Origin: Anagrus nilaparvatae
Taxonomy: Eukaryota; Arthropoda; Insecta; Hymenoptera; Mymaridae
Direction of reading: 5' to 3'
NCBI GenBank assembly: GCA_022575985.1
Contig: JAKSXM010000007.1
Span: forward strand, 15,936,501-16,000,500
DNA: 64,000 nucleotides
Of the stretch, positions 11,066 through 23,600 are shown piece after piece. The first letter of the stretch is position 1; the number at the start of each line of letters is the position of its first letter. The notes under the pieces are model-generated. The model worked only from the letters and a program-made list of their open reading frames with translations. It had not been told where the DNA came from and made no database searches. The translations under genes were made by a program, and so were the position numbers.

Positions 11066-11915
11066 ATGCAATCACTACTAATGACCCTTGATGTGAAAAA
11101 TGACTTCAACTCAACAAGATGGGGCGATTTTATGGAGGGGCTAAGGAATTTCCAGGTGTCAAAATATCTGCGAAAAATCATCAGCAACTATCTGAGCGAT
11201 CGAGTAATAACATTGAAGGAAGCTACTGCAGGAGTAGTGCAAGGATTAGTTCTCGGGCCGGATTTATGGAACATCATGAACGATTAGGTACTTAGGCTTC
11301 CAAAGCCCGAAGAAACTTTTATAGTTGGATACGCCGATGATTTGGCATTAGTTATCACGGCAAAAGATACCAAAATTGCCGAGGTGAAATTCAACCAGGC
11401 AAATAGGGGTATAAACTATTGGATGGAAGATTACAGCCTAAAACTAGCGGCAGCAAAAACGTTGATTTCCTTTTTACCCGTAAACATATTGAGACCATCA
11501 TCCCAATATATACCGAAGATACTATGATTGAAACAAAGAACAACCTAAAGTACTTAGGCGTACTGTTGGATACGAAGCTTACTTTTATGTCGCAGATATT
11601 ACTACCGCGCTAAGCAGGTTGACGATTAACACGTGTGGACCCAAGTCCAGCAAGCGCAGGATTCTTACGTCGGTCACCCACTCCATACTCCTCTATGGTG
11701 CAGAAGTATGGGCGGATAGCATATGGAAAGTCACCTACGCAGCTACGCTGACGAGCGTTCAAAAGCAAGGAGCTCTGCAAATCTCCCGTGCCTATCGTAC
11801 AGTATCCTTGGATGCAGCTCTAGTCATGACCGGAGTTATTCCGGTAGATCTTCTGGCTCTCGAAAGACAGTACATCTACAGAAAAAATTTCGAACATGGA
11901 GAGGGAAGACATTGA
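11066..11915 (+). pseudogene. reverse transcriptase remnant of the R1-like element
   Basis: Three overlapping open pieces (11066-11287, 11342-11613 in two frames, 11619-11915) together cover the palm domain and the C-terminal region of a non-LTR reverse transcriptase. The first ends at a stop after LWNIMND. The YADD box sits in the gap before the second, and the cysteine-poor C-terminal piece reads through to 11915. At least two frameshifts and one stop separate them. It is noncoding today; the product would have been a reverse transcriptase for target-primed integration. Confidence 0.75.
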
Positions 11916-12484
11916 TCGCGTGAAGACTTTCTCGCGCCTAAACAGCCTTATTACATGGCAGGACCCAATGGTAGGCGGACTACTTTGAGAGTCAATAGAC
12001 CAAGAGGTTAATCGTTGAAATATCACCTTGGATAACTAGAGGGCATAGGGACATAAACTATTTTTTGATCTAATTTTTAAGCGGACATGGACTTTTTTGC
12101 TCCTGTCTCTTTCGGATCAATACACTGGACAGCGCAGAATGCATATAGTGCCCTGCCAAAAAAGACACGGAAGAACACACAATCTTCGAAAGCGACAGAA
12201 GTTTGAACTAGAAAAAAATATTGGACTATAATGTGATTCATCACATGATAATGTGATTAGTCTGATGCTAAGAAATGAAGAAGTATGATCCAAAATTAGC
12301 GAATATGCGGAGTACATACTACGAACAAATAAACCAGACGTAGGTATAGGCTAATATGGAGACGTATTGCGGTGATCTGAATAGAAATCAAGGCTGGCTG
12401 CATTTATTTACAGGCAATCAGCCTAGCACCTACACGTGATACCTCAACCAATCGCAGATGGTAGGATAATTTATTTGTATTGAT

Positions 12485-12515
12485 GTATTTATTTATTTAT
12501 TTATTTATTTATATA
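12485..12515 (+). repeat. (TTTA)n microsatellite
   Basis: About seven TTTA/ATTT units form the tail of the R1-like element at 10370-12516. Confidence 0.9.
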
Positions 12516-13213
12516 CCTATTTATTAACCTTCTTTTTTGAAGATATTAGGTAATGACGTATATTTTTTAGCGAACATATATTTTTTTTGTCAAAAGATGG
12601 AGTTCACGAACAGAACTAAATGGCCTTGAACCTGTCCTAAAGTAATGTGAAAAATATTATAAAGTTATCCTATAAAAATAACTGTCAGTTCGGATGCTGA
12701 ACAGTATGCGTAACGCATTTTTCCACTTCCTACGCAAAAAAAATTAAATTATTATTAAAAATTAACCCTTAATATTTTTAAGACCTTAACAACCTATTTA
12801 ATGTATTTTCTATCTCTATTTTCGGTATGTTTAATGAAATCGTGTAAAAAAACCCACATATAAATTTTTTCTTTAATAAAACAAATTAAATTATTTTTTA
12901 AAATACGTACTACATAATTTATTACACCTTCTCCTTATACTTTTTATTTTTTTTAAATGAATTTTCAAGATCATAAAAAATAAAGAAAAGGATATTATAG
13001 GATCACAGTTTCTTGAAAGAAAACCGTTAAAAAAGTGGGATTTTTGTCAAATTTTGTTTAAAAAAAGTTTTTTTTGATGGTGAAAAAGGAACCACAAAAT
13101 AAAATTTTGCTCTGTTTCTACTTTTTAAAATGGAAAAAATAAAATTAAAAAAAAAAATTTTAAACCCTAAGTTTTAAAATCCGCGTACAGGGGCATTTCA
13201 CTTATCTTATCCC

Positions 13214-13587
13214 AAGATAACCTTTTGGCATTTAATGGTAAAAAGACGAAAAATGCTATAGGACTATATACTTGTCAATATTGTAGGCGAACAGGCGAAA
13301 ATATTTTAGGCTCCGATGATAAAAATATTTGTAAAAAAAAATTATTAGTTTAATGTAAATAAATTTAACGTTTATCTAAAATATGATTAAATTAGATTAG
13401 AAAAGAAAAAAAATCTATTTAGGTTACACAAATAAGTATGCAGCGGGTTTTTAATTTCTAGGTATTAATATTATTCATGTCAAATCAACAAACTGTTTTT
13501 TATTATTTTGATTATTAACTCTTTAATATTATAATGTACAAAATGCAAATAAAATTATACAAAAAACTCAATCATTTTTATTTTATT
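13214..13587. other. 3' flank of the protease gene
   Basis: AT-rich with no other gene. On the minus strand several AATAAA hexamers overlap or directly follow the protease stop codon (about 13576-13590), which could serve as the polyadenylation signal. Confidence 0.4.
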
Positions 13588-16179
13588 TTATTCATTCAAC
13601 CAAGAATCAATAATTTTTGACATTTTCTCTCGAGCAGTGGCCAAGCCTGGTACATCGTTCACAGGATCTATTGTCATGTCTTGGCAGTGTGCCGCACCTA
13701 TATTAATATTTTAATATGAATAGTATCAATTCTATTATAAACAAAGGAATTACCTTTTACTAAAATTGACGGAGTCTTGGCATTCAAATCCTCAAGTACT
13801 GAAAGCGTATGCCAGGGATCGACATCTCCATTAACGAATATGACATTTGTTATGTCCGGTCTCTTACCTCCATAGAATAAATTTGTTCTTTTTATACCTC
13901 GCTCCAAAAGAAGCTGATTGTAACTGCAAATAATTTCAATTTTTTTCAATTCAAACCCATTAAAACCCCTTTATAATGATGTGCTGTAGCTTACGTGGGG
14001 CCAAACAAGTCTTGGCAAAGATCGGTAAAGAAACTCAATGGGAAATCTTTTCCGAAGACTGAATCTGCTTCATTCGAGGTTTGAAAATAGCCATATTCAA
14101 TACAAGTTTGAAAAGTCCATTGTCTCACTAAAATCAATCTTAGATTAGGCCAATAAAAAAAGCATTTTTTATTTTATGGTATTTTGATTTTCGGTTAGAT
14201 TTTACAATTCATTCGTATACCTAATTACATCGTAAAGTTATACTTCTATTTTAATTTTCGGGCAAATGGAAAAGAAAATGCGAAATATCTGTTTGCTTTC
14301 CAATGATAAAAAAAAATTTTTTACATATCTAAGACAAAAAAAGCCTTTTCTGCCCTAGGGAGACAGTTTTTTGCCCATTATATGTAAAACTATGTTTTAG
14401 AACACGGGAATAAATATGGGCTTCGACTTTTGCATGCTGTCTGCACAGCCAAAACCAATATTTCATCCCTTGTTTAATAAATAGCTATTAAACAAACAGT
14501 TCTGAACTTTTCCTTACAGATTATATTTTAACCGTCACAATTTTATGCTGAGCGCTGAAACTTAACTGAAAAAATTCTTGAAAATATTTTCCTTGGGTTA
14601 AATTTTACGACAATCGTCAGCCCAGTAAATAAAATTTTATTAGTTAAAAAAAAACTAACTTGTTAAATTAAATCTATTGTTTTTTTTAGATTTAATTGTT
14701 GCTGAAACTACATAAAATACTTTATTGTAAAAAAAATAGCATAAACCGTTTCGAAAATTTAATTTATAATCCACTCGGTAAACAAGTTGATTCATCTTAT
14801 CTAAATTGTTATCATGTTATAAATCATTAAGAATGGTTTTACCTGGAGAAGATAATATTCTCCAATCAATAACTGACAATTTTCTTAAAAACCCTTCGTA
14901 ATTGACGTAACACTTAAATGGACGTCCAAACAAACTTGCTAATTTATCAACGGGTGATTTAATTTTTTCTGACGTCAATTTAGAACAAATTTTTTGAACT
15001 GAATTAGTCCCATTTTTATTTCTACAATATTGTACAGCTCCTGAAAATGCCTAATTAAAATTATAATTTTGTAAACTGTTTTCTGTTAATAAAATATAAT
15101 ACCTCGGTTAAAAAATTCATAAAATAACCAATGTCCTTGGAACTATTTTGATTTGGTTCATAACACAGCTTAAATTTATTTTTTAACTCCTTTCTACCTT
15201 CTGGGCTATCGATCATTTTACGAACTGTTTTAAATGCTTCTTTTGTATTCTCATAACATTGAGGATCAGTTTTATTCAAAGTTTTACTGATTTCATCATA
15301 ATATTCTATGATTAAAAAAATTAAAAAATTTTTTTTTCTATTTCCAATAAGTTATAAAATTTACAAATTACCATGAAAATCTGCTTTTGCATAAACTGGT
15401 GCACTGCTTGCAACAGCACCCTATTGTACATGTGAAAGTATTAAAGCTAAATAAACCAACGACTGTAGTAATTAAAGTTGATACATACCTGAACAAGGTG
15501 AGGATATTTGATCCTCATCCAAGCTGCTACATTACCAGCGTAAGATCCTCCGAACACAATTACTTTAGAATCAAGTGCTTTCTTTTCTTTTTTAATATTA
15601 TTTATAAAGTATGCTAAATCTGCAAGAGCTTGGTCAACATTCAAATATTGTAAAGCTTCCGTAGTTATATTTCTGTTCATATTGAATTTTTTCGTTACTA
15701 TGACTTATGATTTAAATAAAAGCTTTAATAAAAAAAAAAAAATTAATTACCCTGTTGGTTTACTTTTTCCATAATAACGATGTTCCGTGTAAAACATTAA
15801 AGCCCCGTATTTTTTCCCTAAATTAAACATAAAACCCTTTTGCAAATAACCAGGATTAATTGTCCATTCCCCTCCTATCATTATGAAAATTGGACCCGTC
15901 GAATTGTAATATCTATCCTCTTCATAGTATCTCTATTTTTTTACATTTTAAATTTTAATAAAAAGCTTTATAATTTTTTATTTACAAACGTACCATACGC
16001 CATGTATTATTATTTAGATGATCAAAGTGATCTAAAGGTTGTTCTATGTATTTATCGAATATTAAATGAGGTCCACTCCATCGTGGTTCTACTACTCCAC
16101 GATATTGAAACTGGTAAAGCCCTAATGGCACTACCCAACGAACCAATTCAAATGAAACCAGTAAGTGAAATAAACTCAT
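13588..16179 (-). CDS. S28-family serine protease (thymus-specific serine protease / K12H4.7-like), nine exons, 474 aa
   Basis: Exons, spliced by eye: 16179-15994, 15932-15751, 15672-15489, 15420-15372, 15305-15103, 15050-14843, 14127-13995, 13923-13754, 13697-13588. All introns have GT..AG ends, phases close, and the total is 1425 nt with TAA at 13588. S28 enzymes cut after proline or similar residues at peptide ends (prolyl carboxypeptidase, DPP7) and are lysosomal or secreted. Evidence includes an EQPLDHFD block near the N-terminus, MIGGEW, EHRYYGKS, and the nucleophile motif GGSYAG (Ser166). The Asp lies in NGDVDPWH (Asp416) and the His in GAAHC (His442). Spacing matches the family. The start is the first ATG after an in-frame stop. 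The first 25 residues are only weakly hydrophobic, so either the signal peptide is poor or a further upstream exon exists. No inactivating change is seen. Confidence 0.92.
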
Positions 16180-17311
16180 TATGCTGACTTAATTTAACAG
16201 CATACTAGAAATTAAAACCAAATTGTCATGTCTTTTATAAGCTTCTTATCACCTATATTCGAACTTTAAGATACCTTGTTATCTGTAAACAAAATTTCAA
16301 CCACTTCTTACATCATTTTATTATTTTCTCACTTTTTCTCGCGTTTTTTCTCACCGTCTGCCGTTACTCGTTGACCTAAAATCTCTTTTATTAATTGTTA
16401 TTAATTAAATTTCTATTTCGGTTGTCTATAAAAATATACCCAGAAAATAAAAACGAACGTTGAAAAAATTTAAAAATTACAACAAATTAAGATATATAAA
16501 GTATACTACGCAAAATTATCATATTTTCTATTATCCTGTTGCCCTCTTTGCTGATTTTGATTGCCTTTCTGCCTCTTGGGTCAGGGGATTCTGAGTTCAA
16601 CTCAAATTTTTAAGTTTCATGATCTTCCCTTAAAATGTTATTTTTCTATTATAAATGAATACCGATAACTGTGCATTAGTAGATATTTATTGTTTCTTCT
16701 ATTACTATCTGATCTGAGAGAATCTAATCAATCTGATCTATCATAAGTACATAATACATCTGCTTTTTTGCCCATAAAGGTAGTCTCTTTGCATCATATT
16801 AAGAAGATGGATTTTTGAATAGGTGCAAAAAATTACAAGCATTTGGAACAACGAGCCATGCTGCAAAGAGCACCTCGCCAGGACAAGACGCCAAGTCATA
16901 AATTCACAATTCAATTGCCTGCCAGTATGACCTGAAAACTGAGCTACAAATTTTTACGAACAGTAAATGGTTCGTGTTTTTTAATTCAATTCAATTATTA
17001 CAGTACTGCAAGTTTCGAATTTTACCAAATTTTTCCATATTCGGAATAACAATTTTATTAAAATCGCTAAAATGATTACGGATCATAATATTAATTGCAT
17101 AATAGCTAAATTTTTCCATCGGAGTTCTAGTTTTAAAAACTTAGTGTCACTTTACTTAAAACATCTCAATACCTAATTTTGTTTGATAATATAGTTTAAT
17201 ATTACAATATCAAGAAAAAGATTACATTTAGTTTTTTTTAACATAATTACTTACTTTATTTGATATTTGTTGATTTATTTATTGTAATAAAAGATATCAA
17301 ATAGTGAAAGT
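16180..17311. other. 5' flank of the protease gene
   Basis: No coding exon is supported. A slightly GC-richer patch at 16540-16620 and 16795-16950 has no frame or known motif. Confidence 0.35.
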
Positions 17312-18107
17312 TATATGAGGCATTCTTTTTTTTTGACTACTTAACTTGATCCAAAAACCGAAAAAAAAAAATTTGAAGGCACATCGATAAGACTCATGTT
17401 TTCAGGTAGTTTGAACCTTCAGAAAATCGAAAAAAATCGTGATCAAGAAATTGGCGATAGGTACCAAAAAGATTTTTCCACTTTTATGTCAAAAACTGCC
17501 TTTTTTCGTAACTGAGCTACCCGATTTTCGAAAATTTTTATTTTAGGGGTTTTTCACGGTATTTTTCGGGGTTTTTGTTTAAAATAAGTTAAAACAAGTT
17601 CAAAACTAATAGAAACAAGGATTTGGTATCGGTTTTTAACAATATTTTGACATTTATAAGCTAGAAAACCTGTTTTTATTTTTTACTTTTTTTCTAATTT
17701 TGTTTTATTACCTTTTCTTACAATCTTAGGCTGTTTTTAATATATGTAAGAGTTAAAATGGTAAATATTGATAATTTTTAGTCCAAATTAAGTCTAGTCT
17801 AAATCCTTGTTTCTATTAGTTTTGAACTTGTTTTAACAAAAAAGAAAATCCAAAAGAAAAAATACCATGAAAAACCCCTGAAATAAAAATTTTCAAAGGG
17901 TAGCTCAGTTACGAAAAAAGGCAGTTTTTGACATAAAAGAGGAAAAATCTTTTTGTCACCTATTGCCGATTTCTTGATCACGATTTTTTTCGGTTTTCTG
18001 AAGGTTCAAACTACCTGAAAACACAGGTCTTATACACAGGCCTTCAAATTTTTTTTTTCGGTTTTTAGATCAAGTTAAGTAGTAAAAAAAAAATAATGCC
18101 TCATATA
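17312..18107. repeat. foldback element with about 310-bp arms
   Basis: TATATGAGGCAT (17312-17323) and ATGCCTCATATA (18096-18107) are exact complements. The arms stay alignable inwards through ACTTAACTTGATC, CCGAAAAAAAA, CAGGTAGTTTGAACCTTCAG, CGTGATCAAGAAAT and GCTCAGTTACGAAAAAAGGCAG (read on the appropriate strand, in shorter blocks), to AACAAGTTCAAAACTAATAG / CTATTAGTTTTGAACTTG. A spacer of about 170 bp (17630-17800) separates the arms. TA dinucleotides flank the GAGGC-type ends, compatible with a TA target duplication. No protein is encoded. It is a non-autonomous DNA transposon by structure. Confidence 0.8.
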
Positions 18108-19759
18108 CATTAAGAAGCAATACAGAAGTAAATACAATTGAATTTTATACATTTTAATGAAAAGTGTCAGTAGAATAAACAGAGATTAATTGAAATGTAT
18201 TATAGTAGGTTATAACTATATAGAATATAATACATTATTAAATAAAATAAACAATAGAGTTTATTTATTTTTCGATGGAAAAAATTTTGATACAAAAATT
18301 TTAACATATTCGGAATTCAAAACAGAGAAATTGAGTAATAATGAATATCTTAAATTTTGAACTCCAGTGTAAGAAAATTAGGGATTAGGCGCTTCCATCA
18401 GAAAGCAAAAAAATATTTTAATTTTTTTATGCAAAAAATTTTGAGACAATCATTTTCCAAAATTTAGGTAACAGAACCAAGAAATCAAGTAAAAACCGAT
18501 TTTTTCAAAACTAGAGCTACTACTCTATTTTATCATAAAATATTATTTCTTATTAGGGTCCAATGGGAAATTTCTCGTAGAATCCGATTCTGGGGTTAAA
18601 TTTTTTTTGAGGAAATAAGCATAATTCGATTTTTTTTTTTAAGTTGAAATTTCTTAAAAACATATGGTTCAAAAATTTTTTAGTAAGACTTGAATTATAC
18701 CTTTGAAACCTCAATTTTTTTCAGAAAAAAAAACAAAGACTTAATTTCAAAGTTTTTGATTAAAAAATAACAGCTTTTAAAAGTTTCAAAAAAATCAAAT
18801 TTAATTTTCAAAAATATCAAATTTGCTATCAAGTCACTTCTCTAAATAAAATTTTGACCAACAATTTGAATTCTGTGAAAAATTTTGCATAAGTATGTAA
18901 ATTTTTAGGTTAAAAAATAAAAATAATTAAAAATAATTAAAAATAATTAAATTTTAAAATAATTAAATTTAAAAATAATTAAATTTTAATGTTTTAAAGA
19001 AAATTTTTGTGTTTCGAAATTAATACAAAAAATTCCCATTATTCTTTTATGTTATGCCATTTTCAAATAAACTCATTTTTTTTTTAAAGAAAATGAAAAC
19101 TTTTATTGCTTGAATAATAAAAAAATAAAAAAAAAATAAAAGTCATAATATGAATACAAAAGAAAATTATGCCCCTTTCTTGAGTTATAGTCAAAATAAA
19201 AAATTTCAAAAAATTATGGAATTGACAAATAACTAACAATGAAGACGATACTTAAATAAACTATATTTTTCTGAAAATTGATAAATATAAGTACTTTCAC
19301 GTAAAAGAAAACAGATGCCAGTAATTTTGAATTCTTATATTTAAGGAAAATCTTTAAATCTGCATAATCGTAGGTAGGTTCTTTATAAAACTAGTTATCT
19401 ATTTTATTGACATACAACAGGGTAACATTTATTTTAATATTTGCGATCTTGATGGAGTTACTTGTATTTTTTTCACATTAAATTTTGTGATTTAATAATA
19501 AAGAATTCACAATTGATAATTAATTAAAAAAATTTTGTTAATGAATATATTTTTATTAGCTAATTTTAAGAAGTAAAGAGTAAGATGGGTAAAATTTTAA
19601 AAGTTATGTTAATTTTTTTGTCATTTTTTATTTATTTCTTCAACAATGTTATAAAATAAGTTTATTTATTAGCTAGCAAATACAAATTTGACATTTTATC
19701 ATTATACCCTATAAAGTATGGATAAATAATAATCTTATAATGAGAAAAAACTGAGTCTA
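18108..19759. other. AT-rich intergenic stretch with a short tandem repeat
   Basis: No gene seen. A tandem repeat of about 10-13 bp with consensus AAAAATAATT occupies roughly 18916-18986. Confidence 0.45.
18916..18986. repeat. AAAAATAATT tandem repeat
   Basis: About five to six imperfect units, some with an inserted AAATTTT. Simple-sequence DNA between genes. Confidence 0.7.
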
Positions 19760-20183
19760 CACTGTAAAAAGTAACTTTCTTATATTAACAAAAAAATTCG
19801 AACATTTTCGAAAAATTAGTAAACTTTCGAAAAAATTTGTAAATATTCGAAAAAAATCGTATATTTACTTTTAGTATATTAAAAAAAAATACGAGTATTG
19901 TCGAGTTTTTTTTGTGAACTCGCAAGAAAACTTGATAATTTACAATTTTTTTTCAAAAATTTACAAAAAATAATTCTAAATTTACGAAAAATAGTTGTGA
20001 ATTTACAACTTCTTTCGTGAATTCACAAAAAAAAATCGAGAATTCTTGAATTTTTCGATAATATACTAAATTTAGTAAATTTACGATTTTTATCGAATAT
20101 TTACAAAATTTTTTGAAAATCTACTAATTTTTCGAAAAAATTTAATTTTTTTTGTAAATCTAAGAAAGTTATTTTTTACAGTG
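19760..20183. repeat. CACTGTAAAAA-type MITE, 424 bp
   Basis: The ends are CACTGTAAAAAGTAACTTTC (19760 onwards) and GAAAGTTATTTTTTACAGTG (ending at 20183), an inverted repeat of about 24 bp. The interior consists of short AT-rich tracts alternating sense and antisense forms of AAATTTACGA and TTTTTCGAAAA. TA precedes the left end, but the right flank is CA, so a TA duplication is only partly supported. No coding capacity. Confidence 0.7.
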
Positions 20184-20670
20184 CAGTTTACAAGCACTAT
20201 TAAAATATATTGCTTGAATTGACAAGGATTTGCTTGGAAATTGAAGCAAATATTCAAGCAAAAAATAATTTTAAAATTTTAAATATCTAACCATCCATCG
20301 AAAGAAAAATTAGTTTTATAATAATATAAGTTTTGCTTGAAAATTCAAGTTATTGCATGAATTTTCAGGCGATATATTTTTACAGTGCATTGTAGCAACA
20401 AACTTTAGGAATTAAAATTCTTATAATTTTTTCTGTTTTTCAAAGACATGGTTTTTCATCAAAAGCTAAAACAATGATGGTCTTAGGGTAGAAAAAATAT
20501 ATTTTAGCGTGTAATGAAAAATAAATTTTACAAATTGCAAAAAAAAAATAATAATAATTTTTTAGAAATTACATAATATTTTGACAAAAAAAAAGTTTTT
20601 AAATTTTTATCATTTTGTCGCCATTTTTATAATTTCAATTTTTCTCAAACTTTTTTTTACCCAACATTTC
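20184..20670. other. 3' flank of the UGT gene
   Basis: AT-rich. A block at 20205-20400 contains repeated TTGCTTGAA / TTCAAGCAA motifs and ends in TTTTTACAGTGCA, resembling another decayed MITE. A similar TTGCTTGAA-rich patch occurs at 41340-41470. Confidence 0.4.
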
Positions 20671-23600
20671 TCATTTAACTTTTTTACGAATATCACCAAA
20701 AGAATAAATCAAAGGTAACACAAAAAATAAAAATAGTACAAAAAAAATAATAAAAATAAAAAAAATAATGAATATAAAATAAGTCAAAAAATAATCAAAA
20801 AATTTAATATTTTTTCCATGATATTTTAAATGATCAGAATTTGAAAATTTAATAACGTGCTCAATATTCCATACTGCTTTATCCATTGGTTTGATTTGTT
20901 CATCCTTTAATATATCTGACATTAATTTTATATTTTCTTTGTATCTGTAAAAAAACCACAAAAAAAAATTAATATTAGTGAATCGTTGTTGTGTAGAGTG
21001 TAAAATAATTAGATAAGTCAACAAATTAAATTAACTATATAGAAGCATTTACGCATGTACACGCATTAATGTACACTAGATTGATCAAAACTAATACAAA
21101 GTTCATTCATGAAATTCATGTACATCACATATTATATATATAGTTATCTTGATTAATTTATCAATCCATAACACCTATACCCAAAACTATCCATCAATGT
21201 TAATTTAGTCATTCAACTCCTTCATTATTATAGTTGATCCCATATCTACTTGCCATTCAAAATTTTACTTCTCTTAATCTACCTAGATATGTGTTAGTAC
21301 TAAAATTTATCAATATCTATATATCTCACTCCTATGATTTATCTCTTTATCATTAATAATGTAATCTATATGTGTATATTTTCATTTAGTGGTCATATAT
21401 ACTCTTCATTTATTCAACAAATTGATCATATAAGATTATTATTTGTTGGATTAATCTTTCTTTTTTGTCAAAAATTAATTATTTTGGATTTATTTAATAT
21501 GGGTAAAATGCTGGTATCTAAAATGCTAACATTTATTGTAGAATGGGCTCTTTCATTTTTGTTCAATTAATTTGACTATTTAATTTTTGCTTTTAAAATA
21601 TTAATCAATAGTTAGATAATTTAAGCCCTTTAAATTTAAAAGTTTTAAAATGATGCGAGCAATTTTCTCGGGAACCTACACGACTTTGAAAAGCTAAGTT
21701 TTATATTCAGAAAGCGCTTAGGAGTTCTATTCCTAATGAACTGTTTAGATTTTTGAATGAGAGATCCTTTGAATTTAGAGCAAAATTAACAAAATATTAA
21801 CAAAAAATAAGCAGCTTTGAAATTTCAAAAGTCAAATTTCAACCACTACCCTTGACCTTACCCTCAAATTATTGCCACATTTCAAAAACTTCATTCCTTA
21901 GAAATTTTCATTAAGTGCAGGGACTTAAGTTTCTTTTTAAAAATTCTATTTTTCGTTATTGCTTACTAAAAAGCTTGATGAAAAATGAAACCTCCAAATT
22001 AAATACTTTCAAAAAAGCGGGAGTTTAAATGTGAATTTTCAATTCATATATTCAAACTTTTTACGAAAATATTTACTTGCAGGAGCTTCAATTCCAATAA
22101 AATTGTTCCTCAATCTCGAGGTTGAGAATCGACATCTAGGAGGACTCGATTGTCTTAAAATCGAGTACTTTATATATAAAAGTTTTTTATATATAAAAAA
22201 CTTATAACCGGTTTGTGTAAACACAACCTAAATGCATGGAGCATATTTACTTCCAGCTGAGGGCTAGGTAATATGCAAATGTTACTAAACATGACAATAC
22301 AATTTTATAATTTTATAATTTGTAATTATTACCTTGCTACATGTTAAAATTCTAAACCCAAACTATCCTGATTCCCTAAACGCGTATTATTCTAGGTCCC
22401 TAAATTAAAATTATTCCAAGTCCCTATGCGCTATTCCTGAACTATTCTAAGTTACTAAATCGATATTATTCTAAGTCCTTTAATTCATATTATTCCAAGC
22501 CCATAAACCTGTATTATTCTAGGTCCCTAAGCCCAGATTTTTCAAAGTCCCTAAATTTAATTTATTCTAAGTCTCATTTGACCCATCCCTTTAAATCGGA
22601 CAAATTTGACCCCCCCCCCCCCTTAAACTGGACTAATTTGACCCCTCCATTAAATCGGAAAAATTTGACCCCCCCTCTTAAATCGGTCAAATGTTACCCT
22701 CCCTCCCTTAATTTTCAAGTTCTGAAGTACCCCATCCCTATAAACATGTTCCATGCTAATAGTATTTTCTGTACTGCGGCCCGAAAGTACGTATTTACGC
22801 TGCGCGTCCGGCAAAGACGTATTTTCTCGCCACAGTCGCAGAAAAATTTTATAAAATCCTCGGCCATAAACAAAGAATCACCAAATCGCAGTTTACCATC
22901 CTCGGCTTCGCCTCGGAAGGTAATTTACGTGCGATTTGGGCCATTCTTTATTTTTCTGGCCTAGGACCGTAATATACTATTGTGTACTTTTACCGGAATT
23001 AATTTATTTCACAAATGAGGATTTTATTATTTTTTGTTACTTATAGTTATATTGGTAATATATTTGAAAAAAAAAATTTGAAACCGGTTAAAGATCTATT
23101 TATAACTTCAAAATTGAGCAAATTATTTGGGGGCCGAAATTTAGGGTTGGTCAAAATTTTAGGGAGCAAGGCTTTTAGGATCAAACAATATGGAAGATTT
23201 CCATTAAGTCATAAAATTCCTCTGGTAAATTACTATAAAAAAATCTTAAATAAAAAACGGAGTTATAATTTCTAAATAGACAATAAACAGAAAAAATTGA
23301 TAAAATTGTACAAATCCGCAAAAAAAACAGATTAACAAAATTAAATTTAAACATGCAAATTCATCGCACTGATTTAGTTCAGTATCGAAAAAATGTCAAA
23401 GCCAAGTAAAAACCCGAATTATTCTATTATAATTAAGTATATCCAATAAATTTTCCATCAAATAGAGAATATTTAACAAAATAATAAATTACTCAAGTTT
23501 TTTTTTGAACTTACATTGGATTTTGTATCAATTCATCAACAGCGTCAACAATAGATTCTTTAGTAATATTATCAACGTTAAGTGATAATCCAATTTTAGA

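Larger units (their letters stand above)
10370..12516 (+). mobile_element. degenerate R1-like non-LTR retrotransposon
   Basis: Fragments of one reverse transcriptase protein appear in different frames of the plus strand. At 11066-11287 there is LDVKNDFNSTRW (the region before the first catalytic motif), then GVVQGLVLGPDLWN, matching the conserved GVPQGSVLGPxLWN block. Around 11320-11345 a YADDLAL catalytic motif is readable. At 11619-11915 the C-terminal region has ISRAYRTVS followed by a VIPVDLLALE segment, typical of the R1/TRAS clade. Stop codons and frameshifts separate every piece, so it is dead. It ends in a (TTTA)n tail at 12485-12515, a common 3' end for such elements. The 5' end, including most of the endonuclease, is missing. 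Confidence 0.8.
9862..13213. mobile_element. long-terminal-inverted-repeat DNA element carrying an R1-like insertion
   Basis: The outer ends are GGGATAAGATAAGTGAAAT (from 9862) and its exact complement ATTTCACTTATCTTATCCC (ending at 13213). Homology between the arms continues for roughly 350 bp: GGATTTT...AAACTT...GGGTTT near both ends, then CCATTTTAAAAAGTAG followed by AAACAGAG and AAAATTTTATTT at about 10147-10195 (left) and 13088-13137 (right, inverted). No transposase frame is present. The interior is occupied by a degenerate R1-like retrotransposon (about 10370-12480). A non-autonomous element with a secondary insertion is the simplest reading. No target duplication was found at its edges. 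Confidence 0.7.

Noticed and set aside
15840..16187. Plus-strand frame of 115 codons over the protease
   Set aside because: It is antisense to exons 1 and 2 of the S28 protease and spans their intron. The sense strand has all family motifs.
22578..22964. 128-codon frame with Pro/Leu-rich repeats
   Set aside because: It crosses from the C-rich tandem core of one dispersed repeat into the palindromic repeat and is inside a UGT intron.
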